Both the position numbers and the translations under genes were made by a program. From NCBI GenBank assembly GCA_012728595.1, contig JAAYEU010000143.1, forward strand, positions 1-34,025: DNA of 34,025 nucleotides, read 5' to 3'. This document shows, piece after piece, positions 1-7,951 of this stretch. The notes below the pieces were generated by a model that did not search any database, was not told where the DNA came from, and saw only the letters and a list, made by a program, of their open reading frames with translations. Within the stretch, counting starts at the first letter, position 1; each line of letters starts with the position of its first letter. The DNA comes from Tissierellia bacterium. Its GTDB lineage: Bacteria; Bacillota; Clostridia; Tissierellales; Tepidimicrobiaceae.

Positions 1-203
1 ATTACACTATCATGAATATTTGCAGCTGTTACATCTATCCCAAGTATGAATCCGTTTTTCTCACATGCGGTGTGAAATGAATATGCATAACATTTTTCCT
101 TCTCACTTTTGTGTAGCATTCCACTATCTGGGTCGGTTTTGTTTTCCTTTACTTCTTTTTTTTTATACTTTGTCTTCAGTCTGAGGGATCTGTTTGATCC
201 CTT
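1..203 (-). mobile_element. IS1182-type transposase relic (5'-truncated, runs off window)
   Basis: Reading the minus strand from about 203 down to 1 gives an open frame of about 67 codons with the hallmark TDPDSGMLHKSEKEK, then YAYSFHTAC and GFILGIDVTAANIHDS. This is the central DDE block I know from IS1182/IS4-like transposases of Clostridia, where TDPDSG and the HTA and T.AN.HDS motifs are conserved. A TAA stop lies in frame at 204-206 with no start codon or N-terminal helix-turn-helix half after it, so the upstream part of the gene is missing. The downstream part lies beyond position 1. No terminal inverted repeat is visible on the side inside the window. I read it as a dead fragment; the exact IS family is moderately sure. 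Confidence 0.72.
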
Positions 204-367
204 TTATTGCATTCACCCTTTCAATAAAGATTACACAGGAGATAATTGGGAAAAGAGTTAAAATTTCTTTATTGTTTTAAATTGACTAATATAATTTACT
301 TATAAAGAAGGATTTTATATAGGGTTATAGAATACAATAATGAGAAAGATTATGAAGGAGGTAAGAG

Positions 368-1171
368 ATGGAAAAGAGGATTTTACTATCATTCTTGCTA
401 ATCTTAATTGTAATAACTTCTACAGCCTGTACTAATAAACTAGAAAAGGGCTTCAATTATTTGAAAGAAGGAGAGCTAGATAAGGCAGAAACCATATTTA
501 ATGAAATAATAATTTCCGATGATGAAAACTTAGAGGCCTATGATGGGCTAATTCAAGTTTATAGAAAGAAAAATCAAATCGACAATATGGCGAGAGTTTT
601 AGAATTAGCTCTATCTAAAGGTTATACTCCTAAGGATGACTCATACTACATGGATGTATTTAATTATTATAAGGACTTGGGTGATAGCTCTAAGTTGGAA
701 AGTTTTTTAGAAAAAATTGGAGAAGATAAACTACCAAAGGAAGCCTTTGGAGAATTGGTATTGGGCAAGCATCCAGAAGAAAAGGGAGAGATAATAGATA
801 CTAAATATGGGGATATAGATGGAGATGGTAGGGATGAAATGATGGTATTATCAGCCACAAAAATGGATGTAAGCTCTGAATATGATTATGTATACTTTAG
901 AATCTATGAATTAGCTACTGGAAGGCTAAAATATGAGGAAGAAATAGAGATCTATCCTTGTATTCCTTCCGACTTAACTGTAGGAGATTTTACTAAAGAT
1001 GGTATACCAGAAGTTCACTTTACTATAACTATGCTTGCAGCTTCTAATAGTGCTGATTTTGATTACATCATCTCCTTTCAAGATGGAGAGTTTAGGAATA
1101 TATACACACTGGAAAATAGAATATCTGATGTGGGGTATTTTATGGGGATCCAACCTGGTGGAGAGCTATAA
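368..1171 (+). CDS. Lipoprotein with TPR-like N-terminus and FG-GAP-like repeats, cut short by a frameshift
   Basis: This is a secreted lipoprotein of unknown function. Residues 1-21 are a signal peptide with a hydrophobic core ending in the lipobox STAC, so Cys21 would be lipidated and the protein anchored outside the membrane. Residues about 25-95 look like TPR helices (GFNYLKEGELDKAETIFNE). Later, DIDGDGRDEMMVL and GDFTKDGIPEVHFT resemble FG-GAP/VCBS calcium-type repeats. A strong AAGGAGGT at 355-362 fixes the ATG at 368. The frame ends abruptly in IQPGGEL after a run of four G at 1144-1147, while the next frame continues a sensible protein to 1659. The full gene would encode about 430 residues, so this is either a pseudogene or a sequencing indel. 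No family name can be given. Confidence 0.75.
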   Translation: MEKRILLSFLLILIVITSTACTNKLEKGFNYLKEGELDKAETIFNEIIISDDENLEAYDGLIQVYRKKNQIDNMARVLELALSKGYTPKDDSYYMDVFNYYKDLGDSSKLESFLEKIGEDKLPKEAFGELVLGKHPEEKGEIIDTKYGDIDGDGRDEMMVLSATKMDVSSEYDYVYFRIYELATGRLKYEEEIEIYPCIPSDLTVGDFTKDGIPEVHFTITMLAASNSADFDYIISFQDGEFRNIYTLENRISDVGYFMGIQPGGEL

Positions 1172-1659
1172 GTAGTGAGCTGATCCATTTAGGTGATGGA
1201 AATTATACCCTAAAGGAAAGTTTCCAGGTGACAGGCCTTACTTCTAATGCAGATGTATTAGCTTATGTAGAGGTAGAGTTTGAATACATGGACGGATTTT
1301 GGCAGCCATGCTCTTTAAATGTCACTCCAGCAGATAATTTAAAGCTTATAAAGCTTAAAGAAGGAGAAGAATATGACCATAAGGAGTTTGCCCTAAATTC
1401 TATTATGGGGGTGTGGACCAGTACAGAATACGGTATAACTTATGAACTTACCATATCAGAAAGCCTATGGTTTCTATCAGAAGGATATGCCACAGAGGTT
1501 TTTGACTCAGCTGATTTTAAAGTAGCATCTTATGATGCGGAAAGCAAGAAAGTCAAACTAGAAACCGATGGAGTTTTAGATAGCATCCAAATTATTGATG
1601 ATAGTAGAATTCAAGTAATTAGTAAGTATGCTACTGGTGGCGAGTGGACTAGGAAGTAA
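1147..1659 (+). pseudogene. C-terminal part of the frameshifted lipoprotein gene
   Basis: From the G tract at 1144-1147 the neighbouring frame reads D-P-T-W-W-R-A-I-S-S-E-L and stays open to 1659. It continues through a beta-rich segment (VLAYVEVEFEYMDGFWQPC, then YGITYELTISES). No ribosome site precedes the only possible internal start (GTG 1228), so it would not be made as a separate protein. Adding one G to the run of four restores a single frame with the upstream ORF. It is therefore the distal portion of the gene beginning at 368, with the break caused by a one-base loss in a homopolymer. Function unknown. Confidence 0.7.
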
Positions 1660-1682
1660 AAATTACAGAAAGGAGAATTAAG

Positions 1683-2135
1683 GTGAATTATAAGCTGTAT
1701 GTAGTCAATGTAGAAGCTGCCATATACAAGGAGGATAAATGGCTTATTATAAAGAGAAGCGAAAAGGAAGAACATGGACCAGGGCTTATGTCTTTAGTTG
1801 GGGGGAAGGTGGAAACGGATGTGGTGCAAGACGGCATATTAGAAGTTACTCTTAAAAGGGAGATAAGGGAAGAAGTAGGTATAGAAGTTTCGGATAGTAT
1901 ACATTATCTTGAGAGTAAAACCTTCCTTTTGGCTGATGGCCAATTGGTTGTAGACATAGTTTTTGTATGTAAATACAAATCTGGAGAGGCAAGGGTTGTG
2001 GATAGCAATGAGGTTGGAGAAATATATTGGATGACTTGTGAAGAGCTTTTGCAAGATGAAAGAGCCCTTAGTTGGTTAAAGGAAAGCCTTAAAAAGGCAG
2101 AGGATTTAAGGCTAAGGCTAGAAGGAGGGAGATAA
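1683..2135 (+). CDS. Nudix (MutT-like) hydrolase
   Basis: This 150-residue protein should hydrolyse a nucleoside diphosphate linked to another moiety; the substrate cannot be told from sequence. The Nudix box is recognisable as GGKVE, a short linker, then REIREEVGIEV, which supplies the REUxEExGU metal-binding core (U = bulky aliphatic). The upstream glutamate position of the classical box is shifted by a slightly different linker (TDVVQDGILEVTLK), a variant seen in some Firmicute MutT-like proteins. The start is GTG at 1683, chosen because AAAGGAG lies at 1669-1675. Its stop overlaps the ATG of the next reading frame by one base, so the two were once a translationally coupled pair. It is the only apparently intact gene in the 1-2718 patch. 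Confidence 0.85.
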   Translation: MNYKLYVVNVEAAIYKEDKWLIIKRSEKEEHGPGLMSLVGGKVETDVVQDGILEVTLKREIREEVGIEVSDSIHYLESKTFLLADGQLVVDIVFVCKYKSGEARVVDSNEVGEIYWMTCEELLQDERALSWLKESLKKAEDLRLRLEGGR

Positions 2136-2443
2136 TGGACATATTTGAAATATTTTATAAAAACAGAAATGAAGAACAAGCCATACCAATGGCTAAATAT
2201 ATGAGGAACAAGTTCCCCTTTCTAGGATTAAAAAAACCTGAAAGGGAGTTTCATTACTTAGCCATAGACTATATGGAGAGGGTAAAGTATAAGCTTGGCC
2301 CTAAGGATATGGAAAAGGTTGAAAGGCTGATAACTACAAAATCCTGGTGGGATACAGTAGATGCTATCAATAGGGTAGTGGGCCATATAGCCATGAAACA
2401 TCCAGAAGTGAAGAAAGACTACATATCAAAGTGGGTGGAATAG
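2135..2443 (+). pseudogene. AlkD-type DNA alkylation repair gene, internally deleted and 3'-truncated
   Basis: The first about 36 residues (FYKNRNEEQAIPMAKYMRNK, then FPFLGLKKPER) match the start of AlkD-like HEAT-repeat DNA glycosylases. The reading then jumps directly to EFHYLAIDYMERVK, a block that normally lies some 40-50 residues further on after a second PERE motif. The family block TTKSWWDTVDA follows. The frame stops at 2443 after DYISKWVE, about half way through a family whose members are about 220-240 residues. The missing C-terminal half is replaced by the tail of an unrelated GNAT gene. The original start is intact: ATG 2135 overlaps the Nudix stop, with GGAGGGAG just upstream. 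At 102 residues it is unlikely to be active. Confidence 0.78.
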
Positions 2444-2718
2444 GAAGGGCTCGCATTGCCCACAGAGGCCGCCTTGCTATATCTGTTAGGAAGAAGTATT
2501 GGAATCTAGGGATTGGTACTAGGATGATGGAGGAATTAATAAAGTTTGCTAAGGATATTGCAAAGCTAGAAGTTATAGAATTAGAAGTAAGAGCTAACAA
2601 TCATAGTGCAATAAGGCTTTATGAAAAATTCGGCTTTGAAAGGATAGGGGTATTTAAGAAGTTTTTTAAGATTGATGGCAAGTATTTTGATGCACTGCTT
2701 ATGAATCTCTATCTCTAG
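2431..2718 (+). pseudogene. GNAT N-acetyltransferase remnant, 5'-truncated
   Basis: The frame from 2431 reads GGIGRARIAHRGRLAISV, then YWNLGIGTRMMEELIKFAK, EVRANNHSAIRLYEKFGFER and DGKYFDALLMNLYL. This is the C-terminal 60 percent of a RimI/ribosomal-type GNAT acetyltransferase, including the acetyl-CoA loop (here NLGIGTRM, matching Q/RxxGxG/A) and the NxxAIxLYxKxGF segment. The N-terminal strands and any start with a ribosome site are missing. The homology begins at the point where the AlkD-like gene breaks off (about 2425-2431), in a different frame. It is therefore best explained as the 3' end left by a deletion between the two genes. No protein is likely to be made. Confidence 0.75.
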
Positions 2719-2749
2719 TACTAAATAAGGTAATCCTACAGTAATTCTA

Positions 2750-2778
2750 TTGACTTTTTTATAATATTATGTTATTCT
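2750..2778 (+). promoter_or_regulatory. Probable promoter of the pyr operon
   Basis: TTGACT at 2750-2755 is followed after 17 bases by TATTCT at 2773-2778. Transcription would start near 2785, just ahead of the PyrR leader elements. The -10 matches the sigma-A consensus at four of six positions. Confidence 0.55.
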
Positions 2779-2798
2779 AATAAAAATTTAATAATAGG

Positions 2799-2831
2799 CC
2801 CTTTAATTTGAACCTGTGAGTTCAAAAAGGA
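2799..2831 (+). promoter_or_regulatory. PyrR-binding loop 1 (anti-antiterminator)
   Basis: The RNA can fold as a lower stem CCTT (2800-2803)/AAGG (2827-2830), a 5' bulge TAA (2804-2806), an upper stem TTTGAAC (2807-2813)/GTTCAAA (2820-2826) and the loop CTGTGA. This is the layout and the CCNGUGAG-type loop of known PyrR binding loops. The 3' flank AAAGGAA (2826-2832) is complementary to TTCCTTT (2858-2864) in the terminator stem, giving the competing antiterminator. PyrR with UMP would stabilise this loop and so favour termination. pyrR is not in the window. Confidence 0.82.
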
Positions 2832-2854
2832 AAGTGTAAATACAGGATATTTAT

Positions 2855-2879
2855 GCCTTCCTTTGGGAAGGCTTTTTTT
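2855..2879 (+). terminator. pyr attenuator terminator
   Basis: A perfect 7-bp stem GCCTTCC (2855-2861)/GGAAGGC (2866-2872) with loop TTTG is followed by seven T (2873-2879). It sits between the first PyrR loop and pyrB, the expected position for UMP-responsive attenuation. Confidence 0.88.
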
Positions 2880-2886
2880 AAGCAAT

Positions 2887-2919
2887 CCTTTAACTAGTTC
2901 CAGAGAGACTAGAAGGAGG
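2887..2919 (+). promoter_or_regulatory. PyrR-binding loop 2, enclosing the pyrB Shine-Dalgarno
   Basis: Downstream of the terminator a second stem-loop has the same plan: lower stem CCTT (2887-2890)/AAGG (2913-2916), 5' bulge TAA (2891-2893), upper stem CTAGT (2894-2898)/ACTAG (2908-2912), loop TCCAGAGAG. The loop is the CCAGAGAG form found in the Bacillus PyrR consensus. The AAGG of the lower stem is the first part of the pyrB ribosome site AAGGAGG (2913-2919), seven bases ahead of the ATG. Binding of PyrR here would hide the ribosome site, a translational control known in mycobacteria. Confidence 0.78.
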
Positions 2920-2926
2920 TAGAAAT

Positions 2927-3835
2927 ATGAGACATTTAATCGATCCCATGGACATTTCCATGACTGAATTAAAAGATTTATTGGATTTGGCAGAAGAGAT
3001 TATTAAAAAGAAAGAAGATTTTAACCAAGTTTGTAAGGGCAAAATATTAGGCACCCTCTTTTATGAGCCTAGCACAAGAACTAGACTAAGCTTTGAAGCT
3101 GCTATGCTTAGACTTGGGGGCAGTGTAATAGGCTTTTCTGATGCAGGAGTAAGTTCTGCCATAAAGGGAGAAAGCATCCCCGATACCATTCGGACAGTTT
3201 CTTCCTATGTTGATATTATTGCCATGAGGCATCCAAAGGAAGGGGCGCCAAAACTGGCATCTTACTATTCTTTTGTCCCCATCATCAATGCTGGTGATGG
3301 CGGTCACTATCATCCTACTCAAACCTTAACCGACATACTTACTATAAGGCTTAAAAAGGGTCAATTATCCAATTTAACCATTGGTTTGTGTGGTGACTTA
3401 AAATTTGGCCGCACAGTTCATTCCCTTATAAAATCCATGTCTAGCTATGGAAATAAATTCATATTGATTTCTCCTCAGGAATTACAAATTCCCCAGTATA
3501 TAAAGATGGAATTGTTTAATAAAAATTCTTCCTTTATGGAAGTAGAAAGCTTAGAGGATGTAATAGATAAGCTAGATATCCTATATATGACCCGGGTACA
3601 AAGGGAAAGGTTCTTTAATGAAGAAGATTATATAAGACTTAAGGACAGCTATATATTAGATAAGGAAAAATTAAAATTAGCCAGAAAGGACTTATGCATC
3701 CTTCATCCCCTACCAAGGGTCAATGAAATTAGCTATGAAGTAGATGATGATCCAAGGGCCTGTTATTTTGAACAGGTAAAGTATGGAATGTACATTAGGA
3801 TGGCCCTTATATTAAGATTACTGGGGGTGATGTGA
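2927..3835 (+). CDS. pyrB: Aspartate carbamoyltransferase, catalytic subunit
   Basis: This enzyme joins carbamoyl phosphate and L-aspartate to carbamoyl-aspartate, the first committed step of pyrimidine synthesis, in the cytoplasm. Carbamoyl-phosphate binding is shown by STRTRLSFE (from residue 49). [22 protein letters not shown] and HPLPRVNEI are the other conserved ATCase segments. Its length (302 residues) fits the E. coli-type trimer-forming catalytic chain, and the next gene encodes the matching regulatory chain. AAGGAGG at 2913-2919 supports the ATG at 2927. It is the first gene of the seven-gene operon and sits behind two PyrR elements and an attenuator. Its stop overlaps the start of pyrI. 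Confidence 0.98.
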   Translation: MRHLIDPMDISMTELKDLLDLAEEIIKKKEDFNQVCKGKILGTLFYEPSTRTRLSFEAAMLRLGGSVIGFSDAGVSSAIKGESIPDTIRTVSSYVDIIAMRHPKEGAPKLASYYSFVPIINAGDGGHYHPTQTLTDILTIRLKKGQLSNLTIGLCGDLKFGRTVHSLIKSMSSYGNKFILISPQELQIPQYIKMELFNKNSSFMEVESLEDVIDKLDILYMTRVQRERFFNEEDYIRLKDSYILDKEKLKLARKDLCILHPLPRVNEISYEVDDDPRACYFEQVKYGMYIRMALILRLLGVM

Positions 3836-4263
3836 TGCTTTATATAGATAGCATTTCTAAAGGCATAGTAATAGACCATATTAGGCCGGGAAATGGTTTT
3901 AAAATATTTAAATATCTGGGCTTAAATAAGGCAGATTTTAGGGTAGCCCTGATAATAAATGCTCAAAGCAAGAAATATGGAAAGAAGGATTTGATAAAGT
4001 TAGAAAACGTCATGGACCTGGATTTAACCATGTTAGGCTTTATAGATCCCAATATTACCATAAATATCATCCAAGATGAAAAGGTGGTAAAGAAAATAAA
4101 GCTTTCCCTTCCTGAAGAAGTAGAAGGGATAATCAAGTGTAAAAATCCCAGATGCATATGTTCAGAAGAAAGGCAGATAGTTCACAGATTTGTTCTAATA
4201 GATGATAAAAAGGGCATATACAAGTGCGATTATTGTGAACAGATTTATTCTTGGGAGGGGTAA
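3835..4263 (+). CDS. pyrI: Aspartate carbamoyltransferase, regulatory subunit
   Basis: This chain assembles with PyrB trimers and gives the holoenzyme its allosteric response to nucleotides. The N-terminal nucleotide-binding domain shows [18 protein letters not shown]. The C-terminal zinc domain has Cys102-x4-Cys107 and Cys131-x2-Cys134, the four ligands that bridge to PyrB; an extra Cys109 lies between them. The 142-residue length is near the usual about 150. The GTG at 3832 is also in frame, but ATG 3835 overlaps the pyrB TGA and has the better spacing from the G-rich site at 3823-3828. With two levels of PyrR control, the operon appears regulated at transcription, translation and enzyme level. 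Confidence 0.96.
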   Translation: MLYIDSISKGIVIDHIRPGNGFKIFKYLGLNKADFRVALIINAQSKKYGKKDLIKLENVMDLDLTMLGFIDPNITINIIQDEKVVKKIKLSLPEEVEGIIKCKNPRCICSEERQIVHRFVLIDDKKGIYKCDYCEQIYSWEG

Positions 4264-4264
4264 G

Positions 4265-5464
4265 ATGGATTTATTGATTAAGAACTGTAGGATAATAGAT
4301 GAAAGCAAGGACATATTTGGGGACATCTATATAGAGAATGGTAGAATAGTCGATTTTGGTAAAAGTATAGATGTAAATTGTAAAACCATTAATGGAGCAA
4401 ATTTAATAGCCCTGCCCTCCTTTATTGATATGCATGCCCATTTTAGGGAGCCAGGATATAGTTATAAGGAGGATATAGAAAGTGGTAGCAGGGCTGCTTT
4501 AAAAGGGGGATATACTTTAGTAAATTTAATGGCTAACACCAATCCTATAGTAAGCAGTATGGATATAGTAGACTATATTCTCCAAAAAGCCAAGGAATTG
4601 GATTTAATTGATATCCATCAGACTGTCTCTATTACAAGGGACTTTGATGGTAAAACAATAGAGCATCTAGATAATATTGATGGCCGGGTTAAATTTGTAT
4701 CTGATGATGGAAAGGGAATACAATCCAATAGGACCATGTATGAAGCCATGCTTAAGGCGAAAAAGAAAAAATTAACCCTAATACTCCATGAGGAAGATGA
4801 AGAAATCTCAACATTTGATAGCAGGTTGTCGGAAAACATTATGACCTTAAGGGATCTTTATCTAGCTAAATTAACGGGAGCAAGGATACACCTTGCCCAT
4901 GTTAGCACCAAGGAATCAATTGATATGATTAGGAGGGCTAAGAGGGAAGGAGTAAGTGTAACTTGCGAAGTAAGCCCCCACCATTTTAGCCTTTACGATT
5001 TAGACTATAGGGTAAGCCCACCTATTAGGAGAAAGAATGATGTAGAGGCTATTTTAGAAGGTATCAGGGACCAAACTGTAGATATAATTGCCACAGACCA
5101 CGCCCCCCATTCCTTGGAAGACAAGAAAAAGGGCGCTCCCGGAATATCAGGCTTAGAAACGTCCTTTTCCATATCTTATACTAGCCTGGTAAAGGCAAAA
5201 ATAATTTCAATAAACCAGCTATCCAAACTTTTGTCGGCACAGCCTGCTAGGCTGATGGGAGTTAAGAAGGGGAGGATTGAAAAGGGTTTTGATGGAGATT
5301 TAGTGCTAGTAGATTTAGACCAGAAAGTCAAAGTTGATTCTAGTAAATTCTTATCAAAAGGGAAGAATACACCCTTTGACGGAATGGAGTTTTATGGAAG
5401 AATATTAGCTACCATAAGAAGGGGACAAATCAAATACAATGGAGGGATAGAAGTTGATAATTGA
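4265..5464 (+). CDS. pyrC: Dihydroorotase, class I
   Basis: Dihydroorotase cyclises carbamoyl-aspartate to dihydroorotate. It is a zinc amidohydrolase TIM barrel: DMHAHFREPG holds His57 and His59, HLAHVS and CEVSPHH supply further metal and substrate histidines, and ATDHAPHS (Asp278) carries the catalytic acid. KFVSDDGKGI (Asp147/148) occupies the bridging-ligand position, where class I enzymes use Asp rather than carboxylated Lys. The 399-residue length is close to Bacillus PyrC (about 428). The frame stays open upstream to 4202, but GGGAGGGG at 4252-4259 places the start at ATG 4265, one base after the pyrI stop. The end overlaps pyrF by 11 bases. Confidence 0.96.
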   Translation: MDLLIKNCRIIDESKDIFGDIYIENGRIVDFGKSIDVNCKTINGANLIALPSFIDMHAHFREPGYSYKEDIESGSRAALKGGYTLVNLMANTNPIVSSMDIVDYILQKAKELDLIDIHQTVSITRDFDGKTIEHLDNIDGRVKFVSDDGKGIQSNRTMYEAMLKAKKKKLTLILHEEDEEISTFDSRLSENIMTLRDLYLAKLTGARIHLAHVSTKESIDMIRRAKREGVSVTCEVSPHHFSLYDLDYRVSPPIRRKNDVEAILEGIRDQTVDIIATDHAPHSLEDKKKGAPGISGLETSFSISYTSLVKAKIISINQLSKLLSAQPARLMGVKKGRIEKGFDGDLVLVDLDQKVKVDSSKFLSKGKNTPFDGMEFYGRILATIRRGQIKYNGGIEVDN

Positions 5465-6317
5465 TAGACTATATGAGGAGGTTGAAAAGAAGGGCAATGT
5501 CTGCCTAGGCCTTGATAGCCATTTGGATTACATTCCTAATAAGCTAAAGGAAGAGTATCAGGATGTAGACAAGATAATGTTTGAGTTTAATAGGAGGATT
5601 ATAGATAATACCCTGGACATAGTTGCTGTATATAAATTGCAGATAGCCTATTATGAAGCTTATGGTATAAAGGGTTTAATGGCCTATAAAAGGACTCTAG
5701 AGTATATAAAATCCCAGGGTTTATTTTCCATAGGAGATATTAAAAGGGGAGATATTTCTTCAACTGCCCAAATGTATGGCAAGGCTCATTTTGAGGGGGA
5801 TTTTGAAGCCGACTTTATAACTCTAAATCCCTATATGGGATTTGACACCATCACTCCCTATTTAAAATATTTGGATAGGGGTGATAAGGGGCTATTTGTA
5901 CTTCTTAGGACTTCAAACCCTGGAGCTAAGGATATTCAATACTTAAAGGTAGGGCAGCCTCAATCCAATTACCTCTATTACCATATTGGAGATAGACTAA
6001 AAAAGTTGGGAGAAAGCTATCTAGGCAGTTGTGGATACAGCCTAATAGGGGCAGTGGTAGGAGGAACACATACGGCTGAAGGGGAAGAAATTAGAAACAG
6101 GTATAAAAATATCTACTTCCTAATTCCCGGTTATGGCCATCAGGGGGGAAGGGGAAAGGATGTGGCCATTTATTTAAACAAGGGAAATGGAGGAATAGTA
6201 AACTCTTCAAGGGGAATTATAACTGCCTATAAAAATTATGAGAATGGGGATGAAAATTTTGAAAGATATGCAAGATTAGCTGTATTAGACATGAGGGAGG
6301 ATATTTTAAATGGATAA
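5454..6317 (+). CDS. pyrF: Orotidine 5'-phosphate decarboxylase, long (type 2) form
   Basis: PyrF decarboxylates OMP to UMP, the last step of the pathway. The catalytic Asp-Lys-x-x-Asp array is GDIKRGDIS (Asp95, Lys97, Asp100). LNPYMGFDTI, LLRTSNPGAKD and FLIPGYGHQGG are the phosphate-loop segments of the longer type 2 family (about 270-310 residues; 287 here), unlike the about 240-residue Bacillus PyrF. The start is TTG 5454, with GGAGGG at 5441-5446. It overlaps pyrC by 11 bases and pyrK by eight, so translation of the operon is tightly coupled. Confidence 0.95.
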   Translation: MIIDRLYEEVEKKGNVCLGLDSHLDYIPNKLKEEYQDVDKIMFEFNRRIIDNTLDIVAVYKLQIAYYEAYGIKGLMAYKRTLEYIKSQGLFSIGDIKRGDISSTAQMYGKAHFEGDFEADFITLNPYMGFDTITPYLKYLDRGDKGLFVLLRTSNPGAKDIQYLKVGQPQSNYLYYHIGDRLKKLGESYLGSCGYSLIGAVVGGTHTAEGEEIRNRYKNIYFLIPGYGHQGGRGKDVAIYLNKGNGGIVNSSRGIITAYKNYENGDENFERYARLAVLDMREDILNG

Positions 6318-7056
6318 GGGATATAAAAAGGGGACAATTACATCTAATATAGAGATTGCCTCAAATATATATGAGTTAAAGGTGGCGTCTTCTTTTAATA
6401 GCCCCTTTTATGGAGAAGCAGGACAATTTTATATGCTAAGGGCTTGGAATGGATTGGATCCATTTTTAGCCAGGCCTTTAAGCATATCCAATATTATGGA
6501 TGGAGAAATTACCTTCCTCTATCAGCTAAGGGGTAGGGGGACTGAAAGAATTTCAAAACTCAAATCAGGGGATAGTTTAGAGCTAATGGGGCCCTTAGGT
6601 AGTAGCTTTAATACCAATTTAAGGGGGAATGTTGCCCTCATATCAGGAGGCATAGGTATAGCCCCTTTAGTTTTTCTTGCCAAGTCACTAAAAGCTAATA
6701 TCGATTTTTATTGTGGCTTTAAGGATGAGGTTTATTACATAGATAAAATAAGGAAATATAGTAGAGCTGTTTATATATCCACAGAAAGTGGTTCAGTAGG
6801 ATATAGGGGTTTAATAACAGAGATTTTTAATCCAGCTTTATATGATATTGCTTTTAGCTGTGGGCCTGTAGGTATGATGAAAAGGATAGTTAAGATGTGT
6901 AAGGGTAAAATTCCGGTGTATATCTCCATGGAGAATAGAATGGCTTGTGGTATAGGGGCTTGCTTAGGCTGCAGCATAAAAACATCCAAGGGGATGAAAA
7001 GGGTTTGTAAGGAGGGGGCTGTCTTTTTAGGGGAGGAGGTTTTTTACTGTGATTGA
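6310..7056 (+). CDS. pyrK: Dihydroorotate dehydrogenase electron-transfer subunit
   Basis: PyrK passes electrons from the PyrD flavin to NAD through FAD and a [2Fe-2S] cluster in the class 1B enzyme. FAD binding is shown by ARPLSIS, and the nucleotide-binding domain by [14 protein letters not shown] and FSCGPVGMM. The cluster ligands are Cys213-x4-Cys218-x2-Cys221-x11-Cys233 at the C-terminus. Its presence with PyrD means dihydroorotate oxidation yields NADH, suited to an anaerobe without a quinone-linked enzyme. It overlaps pyrF and pyrD by eight bases each. Confidence 0.96.
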   Translation: MDKGYKKGTITSNIEIASNIYELKVASSFNSPFYGEAGQFYMLRAWNGLDPFLARPLSISNIMDGEITFLYQLRGRGTERISKLKSGDSLELMGPLGSSFNTNLRGNVALISGGIGIAPLVFLAKSLKANIDFYCGFKDEVYYIDKIRKYSRAVYISTESGSVGYRGLITEIFNPALYDIAFSCGPVGMMKRIVKMCKGKIPVYISMENRMACGIGACLGCSIKTSKGMKRVCKEGAVFLGEEVFYCD

Positions 7057-7951
7057 TATGAGGGTAAATCTATGTGGAATAGAATTCAAAAATCCAGTAA
7101 TTGCAGCCTCTGGTAGTTTTGGATTTGGTAGGGAATACAGTGAAATTTTTTCCCTATCTAAATTAGGTGGCATATCTACTAAGGGACTGACCTTAGAAAA
7201 AAGAGAGGGTAACAAAGGTATTAGGATATATGAAACGACTGGAGGGATTTTAAATAGCATTGGATTAGAAAACCCTGGTATAGATTACTTCATCAGCGAG
7301 GAACTGCCCTTTATGATAAAGCAGAATACGGTAATCATAGCCAACGTGGGAGGAAACACAGTTGAAGATTATGTCAAGGCTGTTAATAAATTAAACGAAA
7401 CTAAAATAGACATGATAGAGTTAAACATATCCTGCCCCAATGTAAAAGAAGGGGGCATGGCCTTTGGCATAAAATCGAAAACTAGCTATAGGGTAGTGAG
7501 TGAAGTAAGAAGAGCCTGTAAAAAGCCCTTGATAGTAAAACTATCACCAAATGCAGAAAATATAGTCCAGCTAGCTGAAAGTTGTGTGAAAGCAGGGGCT
7601 GATGGATTATCCCTAGTAAATACCTTTAGTGGGATGGCAGTAGATATTAAGAATAGAAAGGCTGTGTTTGACAATATAATAGCTGGACTTTCTGGCCCCT
7701 GTATTAAACCTATAGCCTTAAGGATGGTATATGAGGTATCAAAAGCTGTTGATGTTCCCATTATGGGAATTGGTGGGATTATGAATTACAAAGATGCAAT
7801 AGAATTTATAATGGCGGGGGCTTGGACTGTGCAAGTGGGTAGTGCTAATTTTATTAAGCCTACTATCACTTTAGATATAATTGATGGAATTAAAAATTTC
7901 ATGGCAGAAGAAGGGATAAAATCCTTGGAAGAGATAAGGGGGGTAATATAA
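7049..7951 (+). CDS. pyrD: Dihydroorotate dehydrogenase 1B, catalytic subunit
   Basis: This FMN TIM-barrel enzyme oxidises dihydroorotate to orotate and works as a heterotetramer with PyrK. The active-site base is Cys129 in [12 protein letters not shown], the cysteine typical of class 1 enzymes (class 2 uses Ser). [13 protein letters not shown] and [15 protein letters not shown] are FMN and phosphate contacts. The length of 300 residues is usual. The start is GTG 7049, nine bases after GGAGGAGG (7032-7039). The later ATG 7058 is too far from that site. The stop is directly followed by the pyrE ATG. Confidence 0.96.
   Translation: MIDMRVNLCGIEFKNPVIAASGSFGFGREYSEIFSLSKLGGISTKGLTLEKREGNKGIRIYETTGGILNSIGLENPGIDYFISEELPFMIKQNTVIIANVGGNTVEDYVKAVNKLNETKIDMIELNISCPNVKEGGMAFGIKSKTSYRVVSEVRRACKKPLIVKLSPNAENIVQLAESCVKAGADGLSLVNTFSGMAVDIKNRKAVFDNIIAGLSGPCIKPIALRMVYEVSKAVDVPIMGIGGIMNYKDAIEFIMAGAWTVQVGSANFIKPTITLDIIDGIKNFMAEEGIKSLEEIRGVI

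Noticed and set aside
184-205. AGGGATC-TGTTT-GATCCCT hairpin followed by TTTT, terminator-like on the plus strand
   Set aside because: It lies within the transposase relic, no plus-strand gene ends just before it, and the T tail is short.
282-306. TTGACT (282-287) with TATAAA (301-306) as promoter of the lipoprotein gene
   Set aside because: The 13-base spacing is too short for a sigma-A promoter and no -10 stands at 16-18 bases.
4202-4264. Upstream TTG/ATA-type extension of pyrC
   Set aside because: It overlaps pyrI, lacks a ribosome site and adds residues unlike dihydroorotase; ATG 4265 has GGGAGGGG ahead.
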